From: Streptomyces tendae
GTDB taxonomy: Bacteria > Actinomycetota > Actinomycetes > Streptomycetales > Streptomycetaceae
Assembly: GCF_008632955.1 (NCBI RefSeq)
Contig: NZ_CP043959.1
Span: 6,572,001 to 6,636,000, forward strand
Reading direction: 5' to 3'
DNA: 64,000 bases
Part shown: positions 26,133 through 34,832 of the stretch, piece by piece
Position numbering within the stretch: position 1 is the first letter of the stretch
How the letters are laid out: each line of letters starts with the position of its first letter
The notes under the pieces: model-generated
What the model was told of the DNA's origin: nothing
The model's input: the letters and a program-made list of their open reading frames with translations, nothing else
Databases searched by the model: none
Translations under genes and position numbers: made by a program

Positions 26133-26813
26133 CTACGGCTCGAACTTGTAGCCCAGCCCCCGCACCGTCACCAGGTAGCGGGGCGCCCCCGGGTCCGGCT
26201 CTATCTTGGCGCGCAGGCGCTTGACGTGGACGTCGAGGGTCTTGGTGTCGCCCACGTAGTCCGCGCCCCACACCCGGTCGATGAGCTGCATCCGGGTCAG
26301 CACCCGACCGGCGTTGCGCAGCAGCATCTCCAGCAGGTCGAACTCCTTCAGCGGCAGGTCGACCTTGGTGCCGCCGACGGTCACCACGTGCCGGTCGACG
26401 TCCATCCGCACGGGGCCTGCCTCCAGGGCCGCCGGGGCGGTCTCCTCGGGCTCGCCGCGGCGGCGCAGCACCGCGCGGATGCGGGCGACCAGCTCGCGCG
26501 AGGAGAACGGCTTGGTGACGTAGTCGTCGGCGCCTATCTCCAGGCCGACCACCTTGTCGATCTCGCTGTCCTTGGCGGTCACCATGATCACGGGAACGTT
26601 GGAGCGGCCGCGCAGCTGGCGGCACACCTCGGTGCCCGGCAGGCCGGGCAGCATCAGGTCGAGGAGGACGAGGTCGGCGCCGTTTCGGTCGAACTCGTCG
26701 AGTCCGTCGGGCCCGGTGGTCGCCACGGCGACCTCGAAGCCCTCCTTGCGGAGCATGTACGACAGGGCGTCGGAGAAGGACTCCTCGTCCTCGACGACGA
26801 GCACTCGGGTCAC
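26133..26813 (-). CDS. phoP: Phosphate-response regulator PhoP (RegX3-like)
   Basis: The 226-residue OmpR-family regulator starts at the GTG at 26813, preceded by GGAGGTCC. The receiver has the acidic pair VVEDEESFSD, the phosphorylation Asp in LVLLDLMLPGLPG and the Lys of TKPF. The winged helix contains LPLKEFDLLEMLLRNAGRVLTRMQLIDRVWG and ends KTLDVHVKRLRAKIEPDPG..YLVTVRGLGYKF. PhoP activates phosphate-scavenging genes and represses antibiotic production under phosphate starvation. It overlaps phoR by 4 bases (GTGA), and the PHO box upstream of phoR indicates autoregulation. Confidence 0.96.
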   Translation of the reverse strand: MTRVLVVEDEESFSDALSYMLRKEGFEVAVATTGPDGLDEFDRNGADLVLLDLMLPGLPGTEVCRQLRGRSNVPVIMVTAKDSEIDKVVGLEIGADDYVTKPFSSRELVARIRAVLRRRGEPEETAPAALEAGPVRMDVDRHVVTVGGTKVDLPLKEFDLLEMLLRNAGRVLTRMQLIDRVWGADYVGDTKTLDVHVKRLRAKIEPDPGAPRYLVTVRGLGYKFEP

Positions 26814-28096
26814 GGAAGGACCTCCGGGGAGGGAAGCGTTTCGTACGCGGATGGATCGGACGCGTGGGGGGAGGGGTGGGACATCCCGGCTGCCTCGCCG
26901 TCGAGGCCCTCGGTGTCGTCCCGCTCGGACGGCCGCCGGCCGCGGGGCGCACGCGCCTCGGGCAGCCGCAGGGTGAAGGTGGAGCCCTGGCCCTCGGCGC
27001 TCCACACCGTGACTTCCCCGCCGTGCGAGGCGGCCACGTGCTTCACGATCGCGAGGCCCAGCCCCGTGCCGCCGGTGGCACGGGAGCGGGCGGGGTCGAC
27101 GCGGTAGAAGCGCTCGAAGACGCGCTCCTTGTCCTTGTCGGAGATGCCGATGCCCTGGTCGGTCACGGCGATCTCGATCAGGTCCCCGCCGGGCTGCGCG
27201 ACCGAACGGACCGCGATGCCCACGCGGGTGCGGGCGGGTGAGTAGTTGACCGCGTTCTCGACGAGGTTGCCGAGCGCGGCGGCGAGCTGCCCCCGGTTGC
27301 CCCAGACCCGCAGGTCGGCGGCGCCGGCGGCAGCCATGGTGATCTCCTTGGTGCCCGCCGCGTGCCGGCAGCGGTCAACGGCCTCGGCGACCAGTTCGTC
27401 GACCCGGACCGGTTCGGCGTCCTCCAGCGGGTCGTCGTTCTGCACCCGGGAGAGGTCGATGAGCTCCTGCACCAGGTTGGTCAGCCGGGTCGCCTCGATC
27501 TGCATGCGCCCGGCGAACCGCTGCACGGCCTCCGGGTCGTCGGAGGCGTCCATCACTGCCTCGGACAGCAGCGACAGCGCGCCGACCGGGGTCTTGAGCT
27601 CATGGCTGACGTTGGCGACGAAGTCCCGCCGGACCGCCTCGATACGGCGGGCCTCGGTGAGGTCCTCCACCAGCAGCAGCACCAGCCGGGAGCCGAGCGG
27701 CGCCACCCGCGCGGACACCGCGAGAGCCTCGCCGCGCCCGGTGCCCCGGCGCGGCAGGTCCAGCTCGACCTGCCGTATCTCGCCGTCCCGCCGGGTGTCC
27801 CGGGCCATCTTCAGCATCGGCTCCACGGCGAGCTTGCCGCCCCGGACCAGCCCGAGGGCGTACGCGGCGGAGCTGGCCTTCACCACGCCGTCGGCCTCGT
27901 CGAGGACCACGGCGGACGAGCGCAGCACGGACAGCACGGTGTCGACCCCCGGCGGAAGCACCGCGTCCGTGTGCAGGGAGGTGCGCGTGGGGCGGCGCTG
28001 TTCGCGTTCGCTGACGCGGAACGCCAGCATGGCGATGACACCGGTAAGCAGCCCGGCGATCGCTGCCGCTGCGGCGACCGCCGCGTTCACGTCCAT
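26810..28096 (-). CDS. phoR: Phosphate sensor histidine kinase PhoR (SenX3-like)
   Basis: The 428-residue kinase has one N-terminal membrane helix (VAAAAAIAGLLTGVIAMLAF), no extracellular domain and a PAS-like region (about residues 50-150). HisKA carries the phospho-accepting His in FVANVSHELKTPVGALSLL. The ATPase domain has NLVENAVNYSP (N box), DQGIGISDKDKERVFERFYR and GGTGLGLAIVKH. A tail of about 45 residues, rich in Ser and Pro, ends the protein. With no sensor outside, phosphate status probably comes from the Pst transporter and PhoU, as in other bacteria. The gene precedes and overlaps phoP and is divergent from phoU. Confidence 0.95.
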   Translation of the reverse strand: MDVNAAVAAAAAIAGLLTGVIAMLAFRVSEREQRRPTRTSLHTDAVLPPGVDTVLSVLRSSAVVLDEADGVVKASSAAYALGLVRGGKLAVEPMLKMARDTRRDGEIRQVELDLPRRGTGRGEALAVSARVAPLGSRLVLLLVEDLTEARRIEAVRRDFVANVSHELKTPVGALSLLSEAVMDASDDPEAVQRFAGRMQIEATRLTNLVQELIDLSRVQNDDPLEDAEPVRVDELVAEAVDRCRHAAGTKEITMAAAGAADLRVWGNRGQLAAALGNLVENAVNYSPARTRVGIAVRSVAQPGGDLIEIAVTDQGIGISDKDKERVFERFYRVDPARSRATGGTGLGLAIVKHVAASHGGEVTVWSAEGQGSTFTLRLPEARAPRGRRPSERDDTEGLDGEAAGMSHPSPHASDPSAYETLPSPEVLP

Positions 28097-28169
28097 GCGT
28101 CCAGGTTAGGCATGGCGCGAGCGGTACCCACAGCGGTCGGCGGGCGACCTCGGACACTCGTCGCCCAGA

Positions 28170-28213
28170 GTTCACCTACAGGCCAGGGCCGGTTCATTCC
28201 GGGTGACGGAACC
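28170..28213. promoter_or_regulatory. PHO box between phoR and phoU
   Basis: Direct repeats in an 11-base register: GTTCACCTACA (28170-28180), GGCCAGGGCCG, GTTCATTCCGG (28192-28202) and a degenerate fourth unit. The first and third fit the Streptomyces PhoP unit GTTCACCCGGC well. The site lies 74 bases before phoR and 100 before phoU. Confidence 0.82.
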
Positions 28214-28312
28214 GGACGCGTGGACCACGGACCGTGGGAGCGTGGGTGGGACCCAGGCCCCGTAGAGCCCGGACCCGGACAGCCCGGACACAGACGCACG
28301 AGAGGAATTCCG

Positions 28313-29014
28313 ATGCGGGACGCGTACCACGAGGAACTGGATTCGATCGGCGACGGTCTGGTGGAGATGGCCCGGCTGGTCGGATCGGCGATCGGACGCG
28401 CCACGACCGCCATCCTCGACGCCGATCTCAAGCTGGCGGAGAGCGTGATCGAGGCCGACCAGAAGGTCGACGAGCTGCAGCACGACCTGGAGGCGCGGGC
28501 CATCGCCCTGCTGGCCCGCCAGCAGCCGGTGGCCACCGACCTGCGGATCGTGGTCACCTCGCTGCGGATGTCGGCGGACCTCGAGCGCTCCGGCGACCTC
28601 GCCCAGCACGTGGCGAAGCTGGCCCGGCTGCGCTACCCGGACCGGGGGGTGCCGCGGGACCTGCACGCCACGATCCTGGAGATGGGCCAGCTCGCGCAGC
28701 GTCTGATGGCGAAAGCGGCCGAGGTGATCATCACCAAGGACGTCGACCTGGCGCTCCAGCTGGAGCAGGACGACGACGCGATGGACCTGCTGCACCGCAC
28801 CCTCTTCCAGCACCTGATGGACGACCGCTGGAAGCACGGCATCGAGACGGCGGTCGACGTCACCCTGCTCGGCCGCTACTACGAGCGCTTCGCGGACCAC
28901 GCGGTGTCCGTGGCCAAGCGGGTGGTGTACCTGGTCACCGGCGAGCACGCGGACGAGATCCAGGCGGACCTGAAGCCGGAGATCGCTCCGGTGCCGGGGG
29001 TGGAGGCCGGCTGA
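28313..29014 (+). CDS. phoU: Phosphate-signalling regulator PhoU
   Basis: The ATG at 28313 follows GAGAGGAAT; 233 residues with two PhoU three-helix repeats. Conserved segments are YHEELDSIGDGLVEMARLVG, EADQKVDELQHDLEARAIALLARQQPVATDLR, DLERSGDLAQHVAKLA and the C-terminal VDVTLLGRYYERFADHAVSVAKRVVYLVTGE, which hold the metal-binding E/D-xxx-D patterns. PhoU links the Pst transporter to PhoR and keeps the kinase inactive in high phosphate. It is divergent from phoRP with a shared PHO box. Confidence 0.95.
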   Translation: MRDAYHEELDSIGDGLVEMARLVGSAIGRATTAILDADLKLAESVIEADQKVDELQHDLEARAIALLARQQPVATDLRIVVTSLRMSADLERSGDLAQHVAKLARLRYPDRGVPRDLHATILEMGQLAQRLMAKAAEVIITKDVDLALQLEQDDDAMDLLHRTLFQHLMDDRWKHGIETAVDVTLLGRYYERFADHAVSVAKRVVYLVTGEHADEIQADLKPEIAPVPGVEAG

Positions 29015-29227
29015 GGTCCCACCGCGGGCGGGTCTGTGGGCGGGGAGCCCGGAGGCCCGGGCGGTGGAGGCGCGGGTGCTGGGGGCGCGCGCGGTGGGCG
29101 GGGGCGCGGGGGCCGGCCGGGGGCGCGGGTGAGCTTCCGCCGCCCCCGATGCGCCGTTGATGCGCCCGGCGGGCGGGGCGTGCAATGGGGAGAGGTGTGC
29201 GCAGGCCCCAGCCCCGAGGAGGGACCC

Positions 29228-29383
29228 ATGGCCGAATCCCCCGGCACGACGCCCGACCCCACGCAGGAGCGCGAGACCGAGCAACCCGCCGAGGTCAGGA
29301 ACCTCACCCTGATCGCGGCCTGCGGCTGCGGTTCGGGGTGCGGCTGCGGGTGCCAGTCGGGCAGCCCGTGCCAGTGCGGCTGA
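29228..29383 (+). CDS. Cysteine/glycine-rich mini-protein
   Basis: The ATG at 29228 follows CCGAGGAGGG, a strong ribosome site, and encodes 51 residues. The first 25 are hydrophilic and acidic (PDPTQERETEQPAEVRN). After LTLIAA comes a tail with seven cysteines in about 18 residues, in CGC, GCGCGC and CQC groupings with glycine and serine. That is either a metal-binding (metallothionein-like) peptide or a leader-core arrangement like a ribosomally made, modified peptide. No modification enzyme is adjacent. It lies 213 bases after phoU, in its direction, and ends at a hairpin before the convergent MFS gene. The gap 29015-29227 is G-rich without a gene. Confidence 0.72.
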   Translation: MAESPGTTPDPTQERETEQPAEVRNLTLIAACGCGSGCGCGCQSGSPCQCG

Positions 29384-29396
29384 GTCAGTCCGCAGG

Positions 29397-29431
29397 AGGG
29401 CCCCGGCGCCGGTGACGGCGGCCGGGGCCCT
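29397..29431. terminator. Hairpin between mini-protein and MFS genes
   Basis: AGGGCCCCGGC pairs perfectly with GCCGGGGCCCT around a 13-base loop, 14 bases after the mini-protein stop. Confidence 0.75.
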
Positions 29432-29461
29432 CGGCGTGACGGAGAGGAGGAAGGGGAGGGG

Positions 29462-30769
29462 TCAGGAGGCGCTGCTCTCCGGGACCGTACGGGTGGCCGC
29501 GTCCGTGGACCGCTTCACCGTGTCCGCCGGCTGCCGCACCCGCTCGGTGCGTTCGGTGCTCGTTTCGTCGGGCAGCCCGCGCATCAGCAGCCCGTACCCG
29601 AGGCCGGCCACCGTCCCGACGACGGCGCACGTGCCCCACAGCCACGCGGCGCCCCAGCGGTCGATGACGAACCCGGACATCAGCGGGGCGACGAGCGAGG
29701 CCACCGCCCAGGACATGGTGTACATGCCCTGGTAGCGCCCGCGTCCGTGCACCGGGGAGAGCCGTACGACGAGCCCCGTCTGGGTGGGCGCGTTGACGAT
29801 CTCGGCCAGCGTCCACACGCAGACGGTGAGGGCGAAGACGCCGACCGACCCGGCGAAGGCGGTGAGCCCGAAGCCGTACCCGGCCAGCAGCGAGGAGGCG
29901 ATCAGCAGCCGTCGCGGGTCGCGGTGCTCGATGAACCGTGTGACGGGAAGCTGCAGGACGACGATCAGCACGCCGTTGACGGCGATGGCCATGCCGAAGT
30001 CGGCGGGGGTGAACCCGGCCTCGCCCATGGCGACCGGTAGTCCCAAATAGCCCTGCTGGAAGACCACGGCGATGAGGAAGGACAGTCCGACGACGCCCAT
30101 GTAGCGGCCGTCGCGCAGCACCGTCCCCAGGGAGACGGCGTCCTCCGCGCCGTCAGGGCCGGCGGGCTGCTTCTCCGGCCGGGACTCCGGCAGCTTCATG
30201 AAGACGAGGACGGCGCAGACCAGCGTCATCCCCGCCTCGATCAGGAACCCGGCGAGGTAGCTGACCTCGGCGATGAACCCGGCTCCCACGGAGGAGATCG
30301 CGAAGCCGAGGTTGATGGCCCAGTAGTTGAGGGAGAAGGCCCGGATACGGTCCTCCGGCCGCACGATGTCCGCCATCATCGCCTGCACGGCCGGCCGGGA
30401 GGCGTTGGCCGCCATGCCGACGAGGAAGGCGACGGCCGCGATGGCGACGGGGTGGTGCACGAAGCCGAGCAGGGCGACGGACAGGGCGGTCGCGGTCTGG
30501 GCGACGAGCAGGGTGGGCCGGCGTCCGAGCCGGTCGGTCATGACGCCCGCGACGAGGGACGAGATGACGCCGCCGAGGCCGTGGAGCGCAACGACGAGAC
30601 CGGCGTAGGAGGCGGAGTAACCGCGGTCGAGGGTGAGGTAGAGCGCCATGAAGGTGGCGACGAAGGCACCGAGCCGGTTGACCAGGGTGCTGGTCCACAA
30701 CCACCAGAACGCGCTGGGAAGCCCCGAGACGGACTCGCGTACGGCCCGCCTGACTCCGGTGACTGACAT
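29462..30769 (-). CDS. MFS transporter, drug:H+ antiporter type
   Basis: The ATG at 30769 follows GGGGGG; 435 residues with 12 predicted membrane helices. The loop 2-3 signature is GVMTDRLGRRPTLL, and helix 5 has the small-residue pattern seen in exporters. Other helices are visible as LGFAISSVGAGFIAEVSYLAGF, VVGLSFLIAVVFQQGYLGLPVA and FALTVCVWTLAEIVNAP. The last 35 residues are a charged cytoplasmic tail. It resembles multidrug exporters, but the substrate is unknown. It is transcribed alone, divergent from gpmA. Confidence 0.88.
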   Translation of the reverse strand: MSVTGVRRAVRESVSGLPSAFWWLWTSTLVNRLGAFVATFMALYLTLDRGYSASYAGLVVALHGLGGVISSLVAGVMTDRLGRRPTLLVAQTATALSVALLGFVHHPVAIAAVAFLVGMAANASRPAVQAMMADIVRPEDRIRAFSLNYWAINLGFAISSVGAGFIAEVSYLAGFLIEAGMTLVCAVLVFMKLPESRPEKQPAGPDGAEDAVSLGTVLRDGRYMGVVGLSFLIAVVFQQGYLGLPVAMGEAGFTPADFGMAIAVNGVLIVVLQLPVTRFIEHRDPRRLLIASSLLAGYGFGLTAFAGSVGVFALTVCVWTLAEIVNAPTQTGLVVRLSPVHGRGRYQGMYTMSWAVASLVAPLMSGFVIDRWGAAWLWGTCAVVGTVAGLGYGLLMRGLPDETSTERTERVRQPADTVKRSTDAATRTVPESSAS

Positions 30770-30972
30770 GTGTGGCCCCCCAAGGCGCCCGGGCCGGCCC
30801 GGGATGACGTGTGAGTGGTGCGAGCGATGCGGGTGATGTAAGCGGCTGAAGCAGCGGGCACAACTTACGAAGACGGGGCCCGCGAGGGCCACTCAATTAA
30901 CAGATCCCGTCAACCGTCCGCCAGGCGGGCAGGGCGCGCGGGGCGTGTGGGGCGTCTATTACGCTCGGACAC

Positions 30973-31734
30973 ATGGCCGACGCACCGTACAAGCTGATCC
31001 TCCTCCGCCACGGCGAGAGCGAGTGGAACGAGAAGAACCTGTTCACCGGCTGGGTGGACGTCAACCTCACCCCGAAGGGCGAGAAGGAGGCGACGCGCGG
31101 CGGCGAGCTGCTCAAGGACGCCGGCCTGCTGCCCGACGTGCTCCACACCTCCCTCCAGAAGCGCGCGATCCGCACGGCGCAGCTCGCGCTGGAGGCCGCG
31201 GACCGCCTGTGGATCCCGGTCAGCCGCAGCTGGCGCCTGAACGAGCGTCACTACGGCGCCCTCCAGGGCAAGGACAAGGCGCAGACGCTCGCGGAGTTCG
31301 GCGAGGAGCAGTTCATGCTCTGGCGCCGCTCCTACGACACCCCGCCGCCGGCGCTGGACAACGACGCCGAGTACTCCCAGTTCTCCGACCCGCGCTACGC
31401 GACCCTCCCGCCGGAGCTGCGTCCGCAGACGGAGTGCCTGAAGGACGTCGTCGTCCGGATGCTGCCGTACTGGTTCGACTCGATCGTCCCGGACCTGCTC
31501 ACCGGCCGCACGGTCCTGGTCGCCGCCCACGGCAACAGCCTGCGCGCGCTGGTCAAGCACCTGGACGGCATCTCGGACGCCGACATCGCGGGCCTGAACA
31601 TCCCGACGGGCATCCCCCTGTACTACGAGCTCGACGCCGACTTCAAGCCGGTCACCCCGGGCGGCACGTACCTCGACCCGGAGGCGGCCGCGGCGGCGAT
31701 CGAAGCGGTGAAGAACCAGGGCAAGAAGAAGTAA
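30973..31734 (+). CDS. gpmA: 2,3-bisphosphoglycerate-dependent phosphoglycerate mutase
   Basis: Interconverts 3- and 2-phosphoglycerate in glycolysis. The 253-residue protein has the catalytic histidine in LLRHGESEWNEKNLFTGWVDVNLT, the RLNERHYGALQGKDK segment and the second histidine in VLVAAHGNSLRALVKHL. The C terminus ends in a lysine cluster. Mycobacteria also have gpm1 beside their senX3-regX3 pair, so this block (phoRP-gpmA) is ancestral. A hairpin follows 14 bases after the stop. Confidence 0.96.
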   Translation: MADAPYKLILLRHGESEWNEKNLFTGWVDVNLTPKGEKEATRGGELLKDAGLLPDVLHTSLQKRAIRTAQLALEAADRLWIPVSRSWRLNERHYGALQGKDKAQTLAEFGEEQFMLWRRSYDTPPPALDNDAEYSQFSDPRYATLPPELRPQTECLKDVVVRMLPYWFDSIVPDLLTGRTVLVAAHGNSLRALVKHLDGISDADIAGLNIPTGIPLYYELDADFKPVTPGGTYLDPEAAAAAIEAVKNQGKKK

Positions 31735-31748
31735 GCGGTCCTGATCAG

Positions 31749-31783
31749 GCCCCCTGCTTGCGGATTTTTCGCGAGTAGGGGGC
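31749..31783 (+). terminator. T-containing hairpin after gpmA
   Basis: GCCCCCTGCTTGCG and CGCGAGTAGGGGGC pair with two G-T wobbles around GATTTTT, followed by TTGTTG. The A+T-rich loop is unusual for this genome. The rest of 31784-31976 holds no gene that I can support. Confidence 0.65.
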
Positions 31784-31976
31784 TTGTTGCTGCCGTTCGA
31801 CGACCGGGGTCCGGCGCGTTGGAGCCGCGGTGGTCCTGCGACCGACCGCGGCGGGTCACCCAGGCCGACGAGGCGTACGTCGTCGAGGTCGCCAGGATGC
31901 GACCCAGGGCGTCCGGGGTGGACACTTTTAAGCAGGACACCAGTGTTTCTCGAAATCGGTCAGAGGAGTGATCGTC

Positions 31977-32492
31977 ATGACCGAGGAACTGGTCCCTCCG
32001 CTTACGGTGGTCCGCCCCGGCGAGGGCGCCGCGGGCTTCCTCGGTTCCATCGGGGTGGTCTTCAAGCTCTGGGGTGCCGATACCAACGGCGCCTTGTCGG
32101 TCGTCGAGCACCCGTTCCCGGTCGGCGCGCTGGTGCCGCCGCACCTGCACACCCGCGAGGACGAGTACTCGATCGTCACCGAAGGTGAGATCGGCTTCCG
32201 CTCAGGCGACCGTGAAGCCGTGCTGGGCCCTGGCGGCTACATCACCAAGCCGCGCGGCGAGCTGCACACCATGTGGAACGCCGGCTCGGTCCCTGCCCGC
32301 ATGATCGAGATCATCAGCCCGGCCGGTTTCGAACACTGCTTCCGCGAGATGGCCGAGATGCTCGCCGACGGCCCGCCGCCGTCCGCGGACGCGATCCCGG
32401 CACTCGTGGCCAAGTACGGGCTCGAATTCGGCCGGCCGGACTGGCTGCCGGACGTCATCGCGCGGTTCGGGCTGACGCCGCCGGGACCGTAA
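31977..32492 (+). CDS. Cupin-domain protein
   Basis: The ATG at 31977 follows AGAGGAG with ideal spacing; 171 residues. Cupin motif 1 is PPHLHTREDEYSIVTEGEIGFRSGD and motif 2 GGYITKPRGELHTMWNAG, giving a likely metal site of two or three His and one Glu. The helical C-terminal part (FREMAEMLADGPPPSADAIPALVAKYGLEFGRP) is seen in quercetinase-like cupins of soil actinobacteria. It may be a small dioxygenase or a binding protein; the substrate is unknown. The flanks (A+T-rich hairpin, transposase scrap) suggest a recently gained gene. Confidence 0.85.
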   Translation: MTEELVPPLTVVRPGEGAAGFLGSIGVVFKLWGADTNGALSVVEHPFPVGALVPPHLHTREDEYSIVTEGEIGFRSGDREAVLGPGGYITKPRGELHTMWNAGSVPARMIEIISPAGFEHCFREMAEMLADGPPPSADAIPALVAKYGLEFGRPDWLPDVIARFGLTPPGP

Positions 32493-32499
32493 ACCCGCA

Positions 32500-32660
32500 C
32501 CCCGCCGACGAGCCACAACACCACCGCCTGGAGAAACGCCTTCCAGGCCGCCGCCCCCGACTGTCCGACGCACAGTTGCCTACTGCCGCGGCGCACGATC
32601 TGCTGCAGCTTCTGCCCCACCTGGTCGGTCAGTTTGGAAGAAGTTCGGGTACTTGGCCGC
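32500..32660 (-). pseudogene. IS630-type transposase N-terminal remnant
   Basis: On the minus strand, 32583-32636 reads KLTDQVGQKLQQIVRRGS, which strongly resembles the N terminus of IS630-family transposases (LTDQEGQ-LQQIVRRGS). The sequence after it no longer matches and there is no start, DDE domain or inverted repeat, so it is a fragment. The whole interval 32493-32816 has no intact gene. Confidence 0.55.
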
Positions 32661-32816
32661 CCGGCACCCTCGGCAATCAAATGGCCAGGGCGTCGTGTTT
32701 CGGCCGGATCGGCCGCGGCAGAGTGGGGGGTGTCCCGGACGGGTCGGAGCGGTGGCCTCCGCGAGCCGACCAGCTGCTTAGCGGATCGCGCGGTACGGCC
32801 GGCGGGCGAACAACGC

Positions 32817-32853
32817 CGCCTCCCACCCGCGCGTACCGCGCGGGTGGGAGGCG
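32817..32853 (-). terminator. Strong hairpin after the beta-propeller gene
   Basis: CGCCTCCCACCCGCGCG pairs perfectly with CGCGCGGGTGGGAGGCG around TAC, 18 bases beyond the stop of the minus-strand gene. Confidence 0.85.
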
Positions 32854-32870
32854 TTCTCATCGCGCTCGGG

Positions 32871-34832
32871 TCACCGGGTGAACGTGAAGTACTTCCAGGC
32901 GCCGTGGGTCGTCGAGTTGACGGAGTCGCCCGAGGAGCCGTTGATGTACGACGAGCGGATGCGGGCGCGGATGCCCGACTCGCCCGGGGCCTCCAGGCGT
33001 ACGACCGACTTGCCCTTGCTGTTCAGGGCGAAGTACTCGGCGGCCGTGCTGCGCCAGGCGCCCGCGTACCAGACCTGGAGCTGCAGGCGCTGGGCGCGGC
33101 CCTTGTAGTAGCTCATGGTCGTGGTGAACACGGGGTCGGTGTTCTTGCGGAAGTAGTGGTACTTCGTGGAGCCGATCTTGCCCGTCCTGTAGTGCTTGGA
33201 GACGCCGGTGGAGACGCTCACCCGGGCGTAACCCGTGGACTTCACCGTCTTGGAGGCGTAGCGGGCGTCACCCGCGAAGACCGCGCTGACGGTGGTGTCA
33301 CGGCCCATGGTGACGGTCGCCGACAGGTTGCCCTTGGAGTTGACCTTGCCGGTCCTCAGCAGCCTCTTCGGCTTGTCGGCACCGAAGGGGTCCGCGTAGA
33401 TCGAGACGGTGCGGTTCTTGTACGTCGTGCCGAGGTGCGCGGTGAAGGTGACCTTCTTGCCGTACGCGTACACCTTGCCGTTGTTGTTCAGGGTCAGCGA
33501 GGTGGCCTTGCGTGAGACCTCCACGGCGGCCGCGCCGGAGGCCGGGGCGTGCGTGGCGTCGCCCGCCCAGGCGACCTTGTAGGTGACCCTGCCGCCGGCC
33601 GGCGGGGTGTCCGTGAAGGAGAAGGTGCCGTCCGCCTTCGTCCTCGCGGCGGCCAGCGCCCTGCCCTTGGGCGACTCGACGTCGGTGCGCGTCACCGTCA
33701 GGGCGGTCCCGGCGGGCGGGAGCGTCTTGGAGGTGAGCTTGCCGGTGACGGTGAGCTTCTTGGCCCGCTCCGCCTTCGCCGGGGCCGACACCTTGAGGGC
33801 GGGCACCTCCTTGGTCGGGTCGGTCAGGGCGCGCAGGGTGTGGGTGCCGTAGGTGTTCACCGAGACGGCGAAGACCCGGCTGGCGTCCGGCGCCCAGGCC
33901 AGGGCCCCGTCCACGAGGGTGTCGGCGCCGCTGCTGTTGCCCGTGTTCGGGAAGTCGTACTCGCGCACCGGCACCGGGTCGCCGGGGCGGTGGATGTGCA
34001 CGTCGGGGTCGTACCAGGAGAAGCTGCCGCCCGCGATGCTGCCGTCGGGCGCGATGCGCACGGCGTTCGGGTAGGCCTCGATGGGATAGCCCGGCTGCTC
34101 GGTGAGGTCGGTGGCCGAGTAGGCGCCGAGGCTGTAGCCGTAGCCCTCTCCCCAGGAGGTGAGGACCTGCTTGCCGTCCGGCGTCAGGTCCAGCTGCTTC
34201 ACGCCGCTGCCCGTGTACGTCGTGGCGCGCAGGGCGGCCGCGTCGGCGGAGACGTCGTAGACGGCGACGTAACTGCCGCCACCGACCACCAGGGTGCCCG
34301 GGACGGCGGGGTCGGACGCCAGGATGCTGCTCGTGCCGGAGAAGCCGTCGCCCCGCCGGGCGAGGTGCACGACGGGCTCGGGACCGGAGACGTCCAGCGA
34401 GCCGAAGTCCGCGCCGTGGGCGAACCAGACGCGGCCGTCCACCACCTCCAGGTCGCCGGGCGCCGCGCCCACCGGGTAACTCGCCGTCTGTGTGTACGTG
34501 GTGGTGTCGACCGAGACGATCCGGTCGTCCTTCGTCACGGCGGCGTACACCTGGCCGCCGTCGTCGGACACGGCCAGGCCGGACACCCCGGACAGACCCG
34601 TGAGTGTGGCCCTGACGGTGCCGTTGTAGTCGGTGACGACGATCTTTCCGCCGGTCGGGTCGGAGACGTAGACCCGCTGGTGTGCCCCGTCGACGACCAT
34701 GTCGCTGACGGAACTCACGGGAAGGACCTTCGCGGAGTCGGCCGCCGCCGGTGCCGCCGTGCCCCCCACCAGAGCCGCGGAACTGAGGACGACCGCGAGT
34801 GCCGTCGCGGTCGCGATGCTGCGCCTGCGCAC
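32871..34832 (-). CDS. Secreted beta-propeller and Ig-like repeat protein
   Basis: A 653-residue exported protein (GTG at 34832). Signal peptide: MRRRSIATATALAVVLSSAALVGG, cleavage near APAAADS. Residues 35-335 form a YVTN/WD-like beta-propeller with repeats such as DMVVDGAHQRVYVSDPTGGKIVVTDYNG and GLAVSDDGGQVYAAVTKDDRIVSVD. Residues 345-540 are Ig-like beta domains (KLTVTGKLTSKTLPPAGTALTVTRTDV; RVTYKVAWAGDATHAPASGAAAVEV). The last 110 residues are rich in Tyr, Lys and Ser. It is probably cell-wall associated and involved in adhesion or binding; no catalytic motif is visible. Similar proteins are common and variable among streptomycetes. Confidence 0.85.
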   Translation of the reverse strand: MRRRSIATATALAVVLSSAALVGGTAAPAAADSAKVLPVSSVSDMVVDGAHQRVYVSDPTGGKIVVTDYNGTVRATLTGLSGVSGLAVSDDGGQVYAAVTKDDRIVSVDTTTYTQTASYPVGAAPGDLEVVDGRVWFAHGADFGSLDVSGPEPVVHLARRGDGFSGTSSILASDPAVPGTLVVGGGSYVAVYDVSADAAALRATTYTGSGVKQLDLTPDGKQVLTSWGEGYGYSLGAYSATDLTEQPGYPIEAYPNAVRIAPDGSIAGGSFSWYDPDVHIHRPGDPVPVREYDFPNTGNSSGADTLVDGALAWAPDASRVFAVSVNTYGTHTLRALTDPTKEVPALKVSAPAKAERAKKLTVTGKLTSKTLPPAGTALTVTRTDVESPKGRALAAARTKADGTFSFTDTPPAGGRVTYKVAWAGDATHAPASGAAAVEVSRKATSLTLNNNGKVYAYGKKVTFTAHLGTTYKNRTVSIYADPFGADKPKRLLRTGKVNSKGNLSATVTMGRDTTVSAVFAGDARYASKTVKSTGYARVSVSTGVSKHYRTGKIGSTKYHYFRKNTDPVFTTTMSYYKGRAQRLQLQVWYAGAWRSTAAEYFALNSKGKSVVRLEAPGESGIRARIRSSYINGSSGDSVNSTTHGAWKYFTFTR

